Assembly (NCBI RefSeq): GCF_030272615.1
Contig: NC_081405.1
Coordinates: forward strand, 468,398,008 to 468,462,007
Reading direction: 5' to 3'
DNA length: 64,000 bases
Origin: Cryptomeria japonica
Lineage: Eukaryota; Streptophyta; Pinopsida; Cupressales; Cupressaceae
Positions within the stretch are counted from its first letter, which is position 1. Every line of letters starts with the position of its first letter. Below the pieces are notes generated by a model. The model was given only the letters and a program-made list of their open reading frames with translations, ran no database searches and was not told the DNA's origin. A program made the translations under genes and the position numbers. Of this stretch, positions 1 through 11,161 are shown one piece after another.

Positions 1-2340
1 CCTTATGCCCCCCAAAGGCTCAAGGCCATTTTTCTCCCCTTATGACCCCCAAATGCATACACAAGGCTATGCAGCAAGGGTCACAAAGGACACCCTTGAG
101 ATCACTCTCCTTAAGGAGAGCTTCTCACCCAAGGCTGTCACGCTTCTTCCACCCCAAGATCATCCTACTCTCCCAAGAGTAAGAGATCTTGGACACTCCC
201 AAAAAACAAGAACACAAACAAAAAAACAAACATAGAATGAAACTACACATTATTTTCTTCAACAACAATTTAAATAAACACTTTCTTTACAAGCATTTCT
301 TTCCTTCAACAAAACAACATAACTAACATAAACAACATAAACAAGAGGAGATAAAAACCAACCTTATCCTGCCAATAGGTATGCTAAATTTAGTTGGAGA
401 TGAGCTGCCCAATCCACACAACTTTCTGCAATTCTTTGGCCCCCAAATTCCTCTATTCTTAAAACTGGTTTCTTTTTTTTCTCCAAAGTTTTTCCAAAAA
501 TCTCTAAGGATGGAGAGTGGGTGATTAGCTCACTAAGCTTCCATTCTTAGCCTAAGAAGGCTTCTCTCACTCCTTCCAACCTCTTGGATAGAGTGAGAGA
601 TCCCCCATTGGGTTGGTCTTCCCTAGGTCTTACACACTCCCTAACCTAGGTGTCTAGAGAAGGGAAATGAAATGGGGAAGAGGGATTACTATCTCCAAGA
701 AGGTTATCCTACCAAGGATGGCACTCCTATAGATGGAATTCGTCCATCTTGGGAAAACCACTTTTTTAGGTGGTTAAACAAGTCCTAAGGGAAAGACACA
801 TGGCCAATTTTGGCCTTCACCCATAGGTACCCCATGAGGCCTAATAGAAAAGCTCTAAAATTGACTCTAGGAGTTGATTTGACCTTCAGAAAGTCCACCT
901 GAAGTTAACCTACGGGTCAACTCTGAGTTGACCTTCCTTGTGGCTCACTAACCTAGATTTCTTGGTTCCTTCAAGGATAATTAGGAGATATAACAATTAA
1001 CAAAAATAAAACTTTCCAAAAAGGTGACAAGACAATTTGCCAACACAACATACTACATAGGTGTCAAGTGACACTTCAACATAATTCCACATCACAATTA
1101 CATACATGGCAATTGTCCCTAAAACAATTTAAACAATTCAATAATTACAATTTACACTCATGCAACATTTTACATTTACGAATAAAATACAATACATACG
1201 GGGTGTTGTCTCTCCAAATAAACAACCCCCTGGTTTTACTAACGCACATAGGCCTAGGCTTGATTCTCCCTAATATTTCCATGGTCACATGGATAATTTC
1301 CTGCACATCTCAATTTAAACATTAGTACTTCCCAAATAGCCTCATATAATATATAACACAAAATCAGAATACAATACATTCATTCTGCAAGGACTTGACA
1401 TTATAAAATACGATTTGTCACAAATCAAAGCAATTTCATCATAATCCTCAAAATTTGATCCATCTACAAGATATGTGAACATTTTTCTAACATTATAACA
1501 AATCCTGAAATTCAGATAATAACCTGTATCATCACAATATTACCCTAATCTAGAATCATATAATATTCTATAATCCACAAGGCATAGAAATGAAGCATCC
1601 ATATATATCCATGTTACCAAAATCGTGGGACCATGTAAAGTTCTCTATCCATAATGTGTCAAAACTAGCATCCAAAATAGTTCCAAAATGAAAATAACTG
1701 AAGAGATAGGATGGGTCGGGGTAGAGCCTCACATTCTCATTAGATTTGGTCTTCTACAGGCAGGAATATTACAGTATGGTCTTGTCTCTAATCATGTTGT
1801 AGACCAGGAAACAAACTATGTCCTGCCACTGTTATGTATGTACTGTTAGCTGTAAATTCTTCAAGGACTGTCCTATGTATCTTGGTTCTAAGCATATCTA
1901 CCTTGCAAAGGGTATTTTCTTTTGCTAATGCACTTTGACATCTAGGGCCACTCTTTTCGTATTGCACTAAAACCTGTCTTTTAAACTAGGCACCTTTTTT
2001 TAATGTCTTTTCTATGGTTGTATTGCATGGTTGCTGTCCATATATATATTGTCTTGTGTTACCTTCATGTATTTTGGCTCTTCTAGAGAAATGATTTTAG
2101 ATGGCTTCAATGACTGTCCTGAAGGGTTGAAGAATTCGTTGTGTTAAGACTAATAGACTTATCTACAGAATGACAGTCTTGATCTTTGTGTTGATAATTA
2201 CAGTAGGCATTGAAAACTGTCCTTTCTATCCTAGCGTACCTATCCGATAATTTTTCAATCAAAACTGAGAAAGTAGCAAAAGCCTGCACACCCAAGGCAA
2301 GCAGCTTGTGGATCACTTTCCATTGGGCTTGGTTGCCCAA
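1..2340. other. unassigned AT-rich non-coding DNA
   Basis: I recognise no gene here. Short open frames such as 5-235 and 1068-1325 have low-complexity or random-looking composition and no motif. The stretch is probably old transposon-derived sequence, but I found no LTR ends, primer site or coding remnant that would prove it. Confidence 0.5.
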
Positions 2341-2487
2341 GATTATCATGCTTCTCCTCTTAACTGTCATCATTGTCATCTTGAAAAAGATTATCATGCT
2401 TCTTCTCTTAAATGTCATCATTGTCATCTTGAAAAAGATTATCATGCTTCTTCTCCTCTTTAACTGTCATCACTGTCATTTTGAAAG
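2341..2487. repeat. 48-bp tandem repeat, 3 copies
   Basis: Units start at 2341, 2389 and 2437 with GATTATCATGCTTCT and run into a TGTCATCATTGTCATCTTGAAAAA-type end (split here as TGTCATCATTGTCATC then TTGAAAAA). The first two copies are 48 bp; the third has a few inserted bases. Overlapping open frames on both strands at 2107-2563 are translations of this repeat and not genes. Confidence 0.9.
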
Positions 2488-3411
2488 AATTGCCCTCTTA
2501 ACTCGGTCATTTCTTTGCATGAAGAGTGTCAATCTTATAACCTTACAGATTTGTCATCTATGACTGTGCTCTTTAGAAGTCTATCTGGCTTCTTTTAAAG
2601 CTTCACAATTGCATCTTGTGAGTTATTTTTTCTCTCATTTTTAAAGATTTGTTTATAGCCATGCTTTCTCCATTCACAGCTCTTTCACAACTTATCCAAC
2701 GTTCTCCATAGCTCGACAGCACACCCTCAAAACCCCTTGAATAGTTATAAATATTGCACCTCACGAAGAGGTGTGTTTCAATTGTTAATATCATACATGT
2801 CAATAGATGAAAATCGACCACATTAAGCTGCACTTGTCCTTGACCTGAACGTGGGTAGAACTCAGAATGGAGAGGTGTCTCTTTTGACTTAAAGATACCA
2901 TACATTAATCACGAATCCTGAAAGCTCTTCCTTTTCATGCACCACGCCAGGTTCCATGTTTGGTCCACAAGACAGCAATGGACTCTTCCCGCGCACCTCC
3001 ATTGCTTTTGTGGAACTTCAACAAGTGCGCAAGCTATAACAACCTCCAAAATGCATGAAAACAACTACACGGGAAGCTCAAACCCTTTCCTTTCTTGGAA
3101 AACATATTTTTAAAACTGTGGTAAGAAATTGAGTACGTGAAACCAAAAAAAAGTCTTTCTAAATGACCCGGGTCTTAGGTTCTCAAAATTTTACTTTGAT
3201 GCCTATTTCAAACAATGGATTAAATAGGTTAACAAGGGTGTCGAGTGAGACCCTTGCGATAGTTAATTTATAATTGATTAAGAGATACAATCGCATTGTG
3301 ATAAGTGTTTGGTGACATCTATTCTATTGTAATTCTCAAACATAAAAAAGATGGAAGTTATTAGAGTTGAACCACTTAAATATTTACAAGATTGAAAAAA
3401 ATTACCACCTT
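2488..3411. other. unassigned DNA
   Basis: Nothing recognisable was found. A 100-codon minus-strand frame at 2603-2905 shows no domain and has no related reading frame elsewhere in the window. Confidence 0.4.
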
Positions 3412-3666
3412 GGATTATGGATGCTTAATTATGACATTGAACCACTATAAAGTTTATCTCTTAGATGTATGATATACAACTACATCAAAATGAAAACAAT
3501 GGCCATTTTGAATCTATTTTTAATGCTTTGGGTTCAATTTGCCATCATGATAGGTTTCTTGTTATTTTCTTTAAATTCTAATTGTTTTGAGTGGTTTAAA
3601 AGCATTTGTTGAGGAATCCATTGAAACGACTTAAATGATTTAATAATTTAAAGCATTTGAGAATTT
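3412..3666. mobile_element. partial copy of foldback element
   Basis: This is a diverged direct copy of parts of the element at 4391-5048. It holds the outer ~60 bp of the left arm (from GGATTATGGATGCTTAATTA), then jumps at about 3471 straight into the core (ATACAACTAC to GCATTTGAGAATTT). It lacks the rest of the left arm and the whole right arm, so it looks like an internal and 3' deletion derivative. Confidence 0.65.
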
Positions 3667-4390
3667 TGGTCATTAATCTATTGTTTTATGGATTTTTTAA
3701 AGATTAATGTGTTAGATTTGAATATTTTGGTGAATTTTATTTTAGTTTGGTTGTTGAGTTTAAAGTTTGAGAATTTGGATGGGAAAAGAACACAATAAGA
3801 ATGAAGAGCACCGCTTATGATATAGACAAGTCAAGGCATCATACATACGATTGCCAATAATATCACTCAAAATGGCATATTCTATATCAATGAAAATAGT
3901 TATTTTTTTACTCAAAATGGCATACTCTATCAAAGTTTTTTCAAGATTTTGAATGGCACTTTGTGCACATCATGACATTTTTTTGTTTGTTTTCCCTAAA
4001 TTAGTAAGGGTTTATGAATTTTGTTAGTGTTTGTGGTATTAAGAGACATAAATGACTAGTCCATATAGTTGTGTATTTTTATAATTGAAAACATGAAAAT
4101 AGCCAATTAGTACTTTCTCTATTATTTTCTTTGTGCAATTTATTGTTTCTTTTAAATTACAAGGCTTTTAGGGAAAAATGATTTGTAAGAAGCGAATGAG
4201 CTTTAAAATGCTTAGAATTAGTTATTATTAGTGTTGGGTGGCTATGGAATATTATGTTATGTTTAAATTTATATAGATTCAAAAAATCATAATTTGTATG
4301 AAATTACTTTTTATATTTAGATATTAATTTTTTATTTATTTTTTATGTATAGCAATTTTTTAGTTGTGTGGTTTTGAAAGAAATTTATTT
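3667..4390. other. unassigned AT-rich DNA between foldback copies
   Basis: Very AT-rich sequence with no open frame or motif that I can support. Confidence 0.4.
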
Positions 4391-5048
4391 GATTATGGAT
4401 GCTTAATTATGACATTGAATCACTATAACGTTTATTTTTTAGATGTATGATGAAACAATACTCATCAAATGTGAAAACATGGTTTATTATTTTAGAGGAT
4501 TCATCTTCCTTTCACATAAAGGATAATTTGGCTGACAATTACTATAAATATTTGGTTATACAAAAGTTATTTTTGTCATTTAAATATTAATTTCTTGACA
4601 TGTGAGAACTCATTTCAATTTACAATAACTATAATCAAAATAACATGTAGATATACAACTACCTCAAAATGAAAATGATAGTCATATTTGAATCTTTTTA
4701 GTGCTTTGGGTTCAATTTGCCATTATGGTAGGTTTCTTGTTATTTTCTTTTAGTTTTTTTGAGTCATTTAAAAGCATCTCTTGAGGAATCCATTGAAATG
4801 ACATAAATGATTTAACAATTTAAAGCATTTGAGAATTTAATAAATTAAAATGAGTTTATCTTGCATGTCAAGACAATAATATGTGAAGGACAAAGAAATA
4901 ACTTTTGTATAACCAAATATTTGAAGTAATTGTTAGCCAAATTATCTTTTATGTAAACCATGTTTTCACATTTGATAAGTATTGTTTCATCATACATCTA
5001 AAAAATAAAATTATAGTGGTTCAATGTCATAATTAAGCATCCATAATA
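4391..5048. mobile_element. foldback / long-TIR MITE-like element
   Basis: The left arm (about 4391-4622) and right arm (about 4842-5048) are inverted repeats of roughly 200 bp. Both outer ends carry TTATGGATGCTTAATTA in inverted orientation. Further in, GATGTATGATGAAACAATAC on the left pairs with GTATTGTTTCATCATACATC on the right. A unique core of ~220 bp (4623-4841) separates the arms and also occurs at 3472-3666. There is no transposase frame. The class is uncertain because I could not define a target-site duplication; it is a non-autonomous foldback or MITE-like element. Confidence 0.75.
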
Positions 5049-5786
5049 AAATGATTGACTTTAAACTTTTATGAATAAACATACTCTTTTGCAATCATTC
5101 TAAATAAGAATATTATCGAATTCATACTCTTGAAGCTTAAAAGATTCAATTTTACTTGCTAATTGTTTGCAAACTTTCAATTTCTCTATTTGTGGTCAAG
5201 CTTTCCAACATTTTGCAATATTTGAAGACCAAAAAATTAAGAATATAATGATGGTGTCCAAAAAAAGATGATAAAAAAAAAGAACAAAAAAATCATAACA
5301 TTCAATAAATCCAAGGATTAATCTATTGTCTTTTTTATTTTCTTCCTAGAAAACTATTGTCACTTGAACAACAATAAACAAATGAGAGTGAATTGTAGAA
5401 CAATATTCCCCATCAATCAGAAGTCAAAACTTCAGTTATGTAGCATCCAACCATTGATGTCATGGTGCATCATGATTGTTGGATAGTTGCTTTAGTTCAT
5501 ATCATTTGCTTTCTTTTACAATCTTTCACATTGTCATCAAATGTTCAATGTTCTTTCACTACCATCGACTTGCTTTTATGTTTGCGCCTTTGATGTGAAT
5601 GCATGAACATTTACTGTATGTGACTATCCTTTCTATGTGAAGGACAGATTTGACAAGTTTCAAATGATAAAAATATATGTGACTAGTGTAGAAGCATACC
5701 TTTCAAAACCTACATCTTCTAAACATATTCTTGGAAATCTCCACTCTTTCCTACAACATGGGCAAGCATTTATTTCTCAATTTTTG
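5049..5786. other. unassigned AT-rich DNA
   Basis: AT-rich sequence up to the truncated left edge of the gag-only retrotransposon. The short frame at 5637-5858 crosses into the LTR and shows no domain. Confidence 0.4.
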
Positions 5787-8051
5787 CAACATATATGGAG
5801 GATTACAAGATGTGATATCTTGGGTATCACCTTGTATTGTAGAACATCGGTAAGGTAAGGAAGATGATCTCAGGAGTCACCTATACACAAGTTAGTGCCT
5901 TACTTGTGTGATGAGATAGAAAGATGTTTGAGCGGTGGTTTGTGATGAAGAGGCAGAATGTCGTCTGTATCACATCAACACTGGAAGAGGAACAAATCAC
6001 AGGTATGTCGTGAGGTTGCCGATCAACAGGACTCCCACCTGATGAAGATGCAGTCATCATGAGATTCAATGAATGACAGTGAATGTGCTCACATCAGATC
6101 ACATGTGCCTGTTTGAAGAGATGTTGCACAAATAGGGAAGCCACATGAGTAGATTGCAGGATGCAGAAGATAAGCTGTCATTCCACCAGTAAGTGGAGCT
6201 TATCTCCTATTATGCACTGTGTGCATAAGAGTGAAGAGGTAAAGGCAAGTACTTGAAGGCTCACACCGAATCTATCTGTGAATTGAGGGATTGCCTTAAG
6301 TACATGAAATCAGGGTTATGTACTGGATCGACAGAGGAGGCATGTTGAGATGTCAGTACAGAGGAAGTGTGAAGTATTTGTCACCTTGACAAACCGGTAG
6401 AGGAATGAACAAAATTGATCAGGGAGAAGGTAAGGCTAGGGAGATGCAATCAAAAGTAGAATGACTCGATTTGAGATGGAGTCTTGTGAAGGTTGATGAC
6501 ATGGTGTTATCAAGAGTGGTAACCAGTATGTAAGTCCACTGATAATATGGACAAGTTACAGATACATAAGACTTCCCATTTGATGGGAATGTGCATGCTT
6601 AGGTTTGTCATGTTTGAAGACCGGTTTGAGGGGTACATCGGCAGATGAAGAAAGGTCATGACAAGAAGGACAAGTGGGAAGGTGTCATATGCCAGTAGGG
6701 TTTGTTAATCGGTAGATGAAATCAGTTATTTGAGTGTTCGGTGATGAGGCATGAACCAACAGAACACTGTGATGAGGTGGATACCGATAGTGATGCCACG
6801 AGAGGATGAAATAGCAAACATGCATAAGGTGGCGAACCTACATTAGACAAAGATAGAATGTACACTGACGGGGTAGGTGTAGAGTTGGTCGACATTAATG
6901 GAAGGTCCCACAAATCACGGGACATGTTGCAGAGTGTTGCAGGGGTTTGTGGCTCGAGGTCTGAAGGACAACTACGAGCCAGCTAAGAGCAATTGAGGAG
7001 ATCAAGGCAATGAAGAAAACAACATGATGGATCTTGTGTGTTTGACCAAGAGATCTGTTGTTAGGATAAAAAGTAGATCGTCAGAGATGGAAGGCGTGAT
7101 CTAGGAGGCGTGTAAATGGTAGAGCTGTGCAAGCTGGCAGTCTGAAAGATCAGATCGGACAAGATCTGATTGGATTTGGTTTGCCTCAAGGATGGTGAAG
7201 AAACCCTAACCGCCTGATTTTTGAATTGTCTTTTGGTGGGAAACCAGTCTATAAAGATGAGGGCAAAAGACATTGTGAGGTGCTGTTGTAATAGAAGAAT
7301 ATTGTGCTACTACGAAGGGTGATACTTCTGCATGTAAGAGAAAATCAGCCAAGTGCTCAGAAAGTATTTGAGACAAGAGGGAGAGTGGAGAGAAGAACCG
7401 GTAGTGTTCATACCGACAGAGTAGAAGTGAAGAAGGCTATAGAGAAGGTAGACAAAGAACTGGCAAAGTGTTATACCAGTGAAGAGCAGAGAGTAAGGTG
7501 GAGATCCATCAGAGTAGAAGAAGAGGATAAGTGTAACGGTAGAGTTCACTGATAGTTAAGCAACAAAAGAGAGAAACAAAGGAGTGAGTCGGTGTAGTAG
7601 AGAAGGTATCTCACCGACAGAGTAAGACATATGATAAGGTTGCAAGATTCACTTGTAACAAGATAACAAACTTATGTATTTGATGCTTATATTGTGAACA
7701 TTGAGTTGTAGCTCGGTGCTTGGGTTGGTGCCCTAAATTTAGGGGTTGGTGCTCCTTGGGTTGATGCCCTAAACTTTGTAACTATGTTTTCATCATGAGG
7801 CTGGATTGGAGCAGTAGACTCCAACAACATTGCTCATTGAGGTTTTTCCCATTTTCGGTTTTCCTCGTATATGCTGGTGTTATGTGATGTCCCCTTGTGT
7901 GATTGTAATTGAGTTGGTCTCCCTACTAACCGGTAAGTCTGCATTGAGTTAGATCCATTAACCGATATTCTCACATAGGATTGAGTAAGGGAAAAGTTTG
8001 AGAACCACTGATTCACCCCCTCCCCCTCTCAGTGCTGCATTGTGTCTAACA
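5787..8051 (+). repeat. 5' LTR of gag-only element (5'-truncated)
   Basis: Similarity to the 3' LTR starts around GCAACA/TATGGAGGATTACAAG and continues to the shared end TGTCTAACA. Differences from the 3' copy are largely transitions in CCGG-type sites, for example CCAGTAAGTGG here against CCGGTAAGTGG there. A TATA-like TATAAAG lies at 7250-7256, and a plant Copia R/U5 motif (GGTTTTTCCC ... GGTTTTCCTCGTA) at about 7841-7871. Confidence 0.9.
7250..7256 (+). promoter_or_regulatory. putative TATA box in LTR
   Basis: TATAAAG is preserved at the matching place in both LTRs (here and at 12651-12657), upstream of the conserved R/U5 motif. That is where the element's own promoter is expected. Confidence 0.55.
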
Positions 8052-8053
8052 AT

Positions 8054-8066
8054 TGGTATCAGAGCC
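8054..8066 (+). other. primer binding site, tRNA-iMet type
   Basis: TGGTATCAGAGCC starts two bases after the LTR end. It is the usual plant Copia primer site, complementary to the 3' end of initiator methionine tRNA. Confidence 0.9.
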
Positions 8067-8124
8067 TAGGTTCCGAGTAAGAAGAGCTTTCTCCAGCTTG
8101 GGTAGATTCTGGCTTAAGGACACA

Positions 8125-10133
8125 ATGGTTTGTTTAGTGTCAATCTCTGCTCTTGTATTTGATGGTTCAAACTTTTCTATTTGGAGTTGTAGAATGGAAG
8201 TTTTCCTATCCTCTTTAGGGTTTGATGTATAGATGTCAGTAGTTGATGGTCTCCCTAGAAAGATCAGTCTTCCTACCGGATTTGTAGAAGAAAGAAGAAA
8301 CCAATGCAATGAAGAGGCTATGAAGGCTATATTCAGTGGACTCACCGGTGATGTCTCTTCACAAGTGGACAGGTGTAAAACAACAAAGAGCTTATGGGAA
8401 AGATTGAAGTTCTATGGAAATGATCCCTCAACTGTAGAACCAGAAATTGAAGGAGATATGAGAAATACATCTCATATTTATCTGGATGATGAAGATAGAT
8501 CTGCTAGCAACAGTAGCAGTGATGAAGAAGGAAATCACCTCTTCATGGCTCAAGGATCAGAAGATGAAAAGAACACTTCTGAAAATGATCATGCAGAACA
8601 CTCCTACTGAAAAGATGTGTTTGGGAGTGATAGTGAAGGTAAAGAAGAAGAAGTTGAGGTTGATCTTGAAGGGGAGCTTGTAAATACAATTGAAGAACTC
8701 AATAGAGTTAGAAGAGAGTACAAGCTATTCAAGAATGTTGCAATAGTAGAGCAGAACCGGTTGACAAAATGCCTTGAAGAATCTAATAAATGCATCTCAG
8801 AGTTGAAGTCTCAGGATGAGAACATCAAGGAATGCCGGTGTGAAGATCTAGCATCTAGGATAGAAGTAAAGAATGAAGAATATCTGCAGTTAGTTGGAGA
8901 AATGGAGATTCTCCGAATTGACCTTGAGAAGTGTAAGGATGAGCTCAAGGCAAGAATCCAGTTAGATGACAACAGTGATACCTTGTATCAAATGTTGAAG
9001 AAGCAAAAGCATGCCAAGGACACTGAAGGGTTAGGTAGTGGTGTCGGTGAATGCTCCACTAACAAGAATGTGCCACACAATGAGATTTTGTTTGTCTCCT
9101 CAAATGGAGAAAACAAAGACAAAACCTTCACTGTAAGAAATGCTCCTTGGAAGAGGGTTGATCTAGATACAACCAGTGAGGGCTTGCAAAAAGGAAAGAA
9201 GACCAGTGCTGCAAGAAGAAGGAACACTGCTGATCCCAAAGGAGAAGGGAAAATGGGACAAGACGGCTTCATCAGAAGCAGAAAGATAAGGAAGCAGCGA
9301 AGAAGACCCTCTACCGGCATAGGACAAAGAAATGCTACCACCCATAGGGGGAAGCAAGTGTGGGAGAAAAAGAGATCAGAGGGGAGAGCTACACAGAATG
9401 GACAATCAAGGATCCATTCTAAAAGAAGAAGAAATGGAGATGCAAAACCGGTAAGATCTCCTCATGCATGGCAAAATAAATTTGTAAGTCATATTGCATC
9501 ATTTATCGGTTACTTCTTTACATGTAATCTTATGGCCATATGGCAAGGGAATGTAGAAAGAGATCTAGAAAGGATAATGTAGGATCTCTTAGAAATCAAG
9601 CATATGGTCAAAATGTATCCAGGAGTAGATACATGCATGTCCCCTCTCCTGGTTATGCAAATATTGTTTGTCATAATTGCAATGTTTTTGGCCATAGAGA
9701 GTTTGAATGCAGGAAGAGGAATCTGCAGTCAGATGGTGGCCAACATGACAACCTTGCTCTGCAGATAAGTGGATACAGAGCATTTGGAAGTCAGAGACTT
9801 GCATGGAACCAAAGGAGGAATGTCCCTGCAGGAGTAAGAGGTCCACCGTTTCTGGTTGCCAGTCAAAGCAACATGAACAGGAGAAGATGGTCAAACCGGT
9901 ATGTCAAGAGATTCCCCAATCATGAAGTTGGGATGGATGTTGTGTGCTACTATAGCACTACTTTCGACTGTGATGGAGAATCAGGAAACAAAAAGACCCA
10001 TCAACAGAAGAAGGAAAGACCTGCTCTCAAGCTTGAAAATGGGAAGAAGGAGGAGACCAAGAAAGCATGGAGGAAGAAGACCATGGACCAACATTGTGCA
10101 TCCAAGGCACAGGTGATATCTCCTAAGGCCTAA
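8125..10133 (+). pseudogene. Copia-type Gag, degenerate
   Basis: Gag packages the element RNA in a cytoplasmic particle. One frame runs from ATG 8125 to 9582 with two internal stops: TAG at 8230 (in the motif FDV*MSVV, where Trp is likely) and TGA at 8608. The N-terminus has the Copia gag pattern FDGSNFSIW. An acidic, coiled-coil-like middle (about 8617-9000) and a very basic stretch (9200-9480) follow. Near 9490-9540 the frame shifts and continues to 10133. The second part has two CCHC-like knuckles: a damaged one around the shift ending in GHMARECRKR, and CHNCNVFGHREFEC at about 9670-9710. No protease motif follows. It is broken and cannot make a full Gag as it stands. Confidence 0.8.
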
Positions 10134-11000
10134 AGGAGATGTAGGACCCCAGGGGGAGTGGCACATTGAATTTATCATTCACCCCCTTAGCAAAGATGGC
10201 AACATGGAAAAACATGTTGCCGATGTAAAGGGAAACAAGGAAAATATAAGTGTGTGTAGAAGCTGCCTTGACTACACATCTACATATCAATGATGGATCA
10301 CTACTGCATGTGTCAATAAGTGGAGGTTAACAATTAATACCAGATGTTAACCGGTATGTGCAGAATGTTACCGACATGTATGCTAATAGGTACTTGCAGG
10401 TTATGTAAGACAATGAAGATGGAAGTTCATTGCATCAACCCTTGTAGCATGGAATGAGGATCATGTCATAGGTTGTGGTGGATACAATGAAGCTGAAGGA
10501 TCATCAAATGATCACCTATGCACAACTAAACCGGTATATGGTGAAGATTTGAGTCCCGGTATTGTACCTGGCCGAAGTTGAGGACCTCAGATGTATGACT
10601 CAGGGGAAGTTCAAGTGCTCATGATAAAGAGCAGGCATGCTTGATCTTGTAAGGATACTGACTGCCCAAATTACAGGAGATGGAAACTGTAGAGGTGTTG
10701 CAGGTTGACCGACAAGTGAGTAGTATTCACTGACACATCAACAATGGGTATCAGTCTTTCTACAAAATTGAGTTCAAATAGCATCAGACTTGCATGCTCA
10801 ATTAGTGTCAGCTGATGGTTAAGTTCTCCATCTCAAGTGCCGTGACTTGAGAAGATGTAACAATCGGTGACAAAGATAACAAGTGGTATCAACAGAAGTA
10901 TTACATCAAATGAAGACAAAGTGGGAGAAAGAATTCTGTCAGTGACCGATAAACACATGGAGGAATGATATCCTGACAGTACCCTTTGTCATTGTTGTCA
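10134..11000 (+). other. non-coding tail of gag-only element
   Basis: No open frame or enzyme motif is present. The stretch contains several CCGGT sites and leads to the polypurine-tract repeats. It sits where pol would be in an autonomous Copia but shows no recognisable pol relic. Confidence 0.6.
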
Positions 11001-11131
11001 AAGGGGGAGAAGGATTATGTAGTATACTGCATACTACATGTGTGTGAATCCATGGATCACAACAAGGGGGAGAAAAACTATGTAGTATGCCAGATACTAC
11101 ATGTGTTGACATCAATGCCATAGGGGGAGAT
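11001..11131 (+). repeat. triplicated polypurine-tract module and PPT
   Basis: AAGGGGGAGA occurs at 11001 and 11064, and ATAGGGGGAGAT at 11120-11131 abuts the 3' LTR. Between them lie repeats of ATGTAGTAT(A/G)C..ATACTACATGTG, about 57-63 bp apart. Only the last tract is next to the LTR and is the expected plus-strand primer. Multiple polypurine tracts are, as I recall, a feature of the Sirevirus branch of Copia. Confidence 0.8.
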
Positions 11132-11161
11132 TGTTGGCATTGTGTTGTCATTGATGTCAAC
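11105..11161 (+). promoter_or_regulatory. inverted repeat across PPT/3' LTR junction
   Basis: GTTGACATCAATG (11105-11117) is perfectly complementary to CATTGATGTCAAC (11149-11161). The loop of ~31 nt contains the polypurine tract and the first bases of the LTR. The genomic RNA could fold the tract into a stem-loop. Equivalent structures occur in three other elements of this window. Confidence 0.75.

Noticed and set aside
5-235. 76-codon frame at the left edge
   Set aside because: It has no motif, no homologue in the window and random-like composition; it is not supported as a gene.
2107-2563. Overlapping open frames on both strands with repeated hydrophobic segments
   Set aside because: They are translations of the 48-bp tandem repeat and have no independent coding signal.
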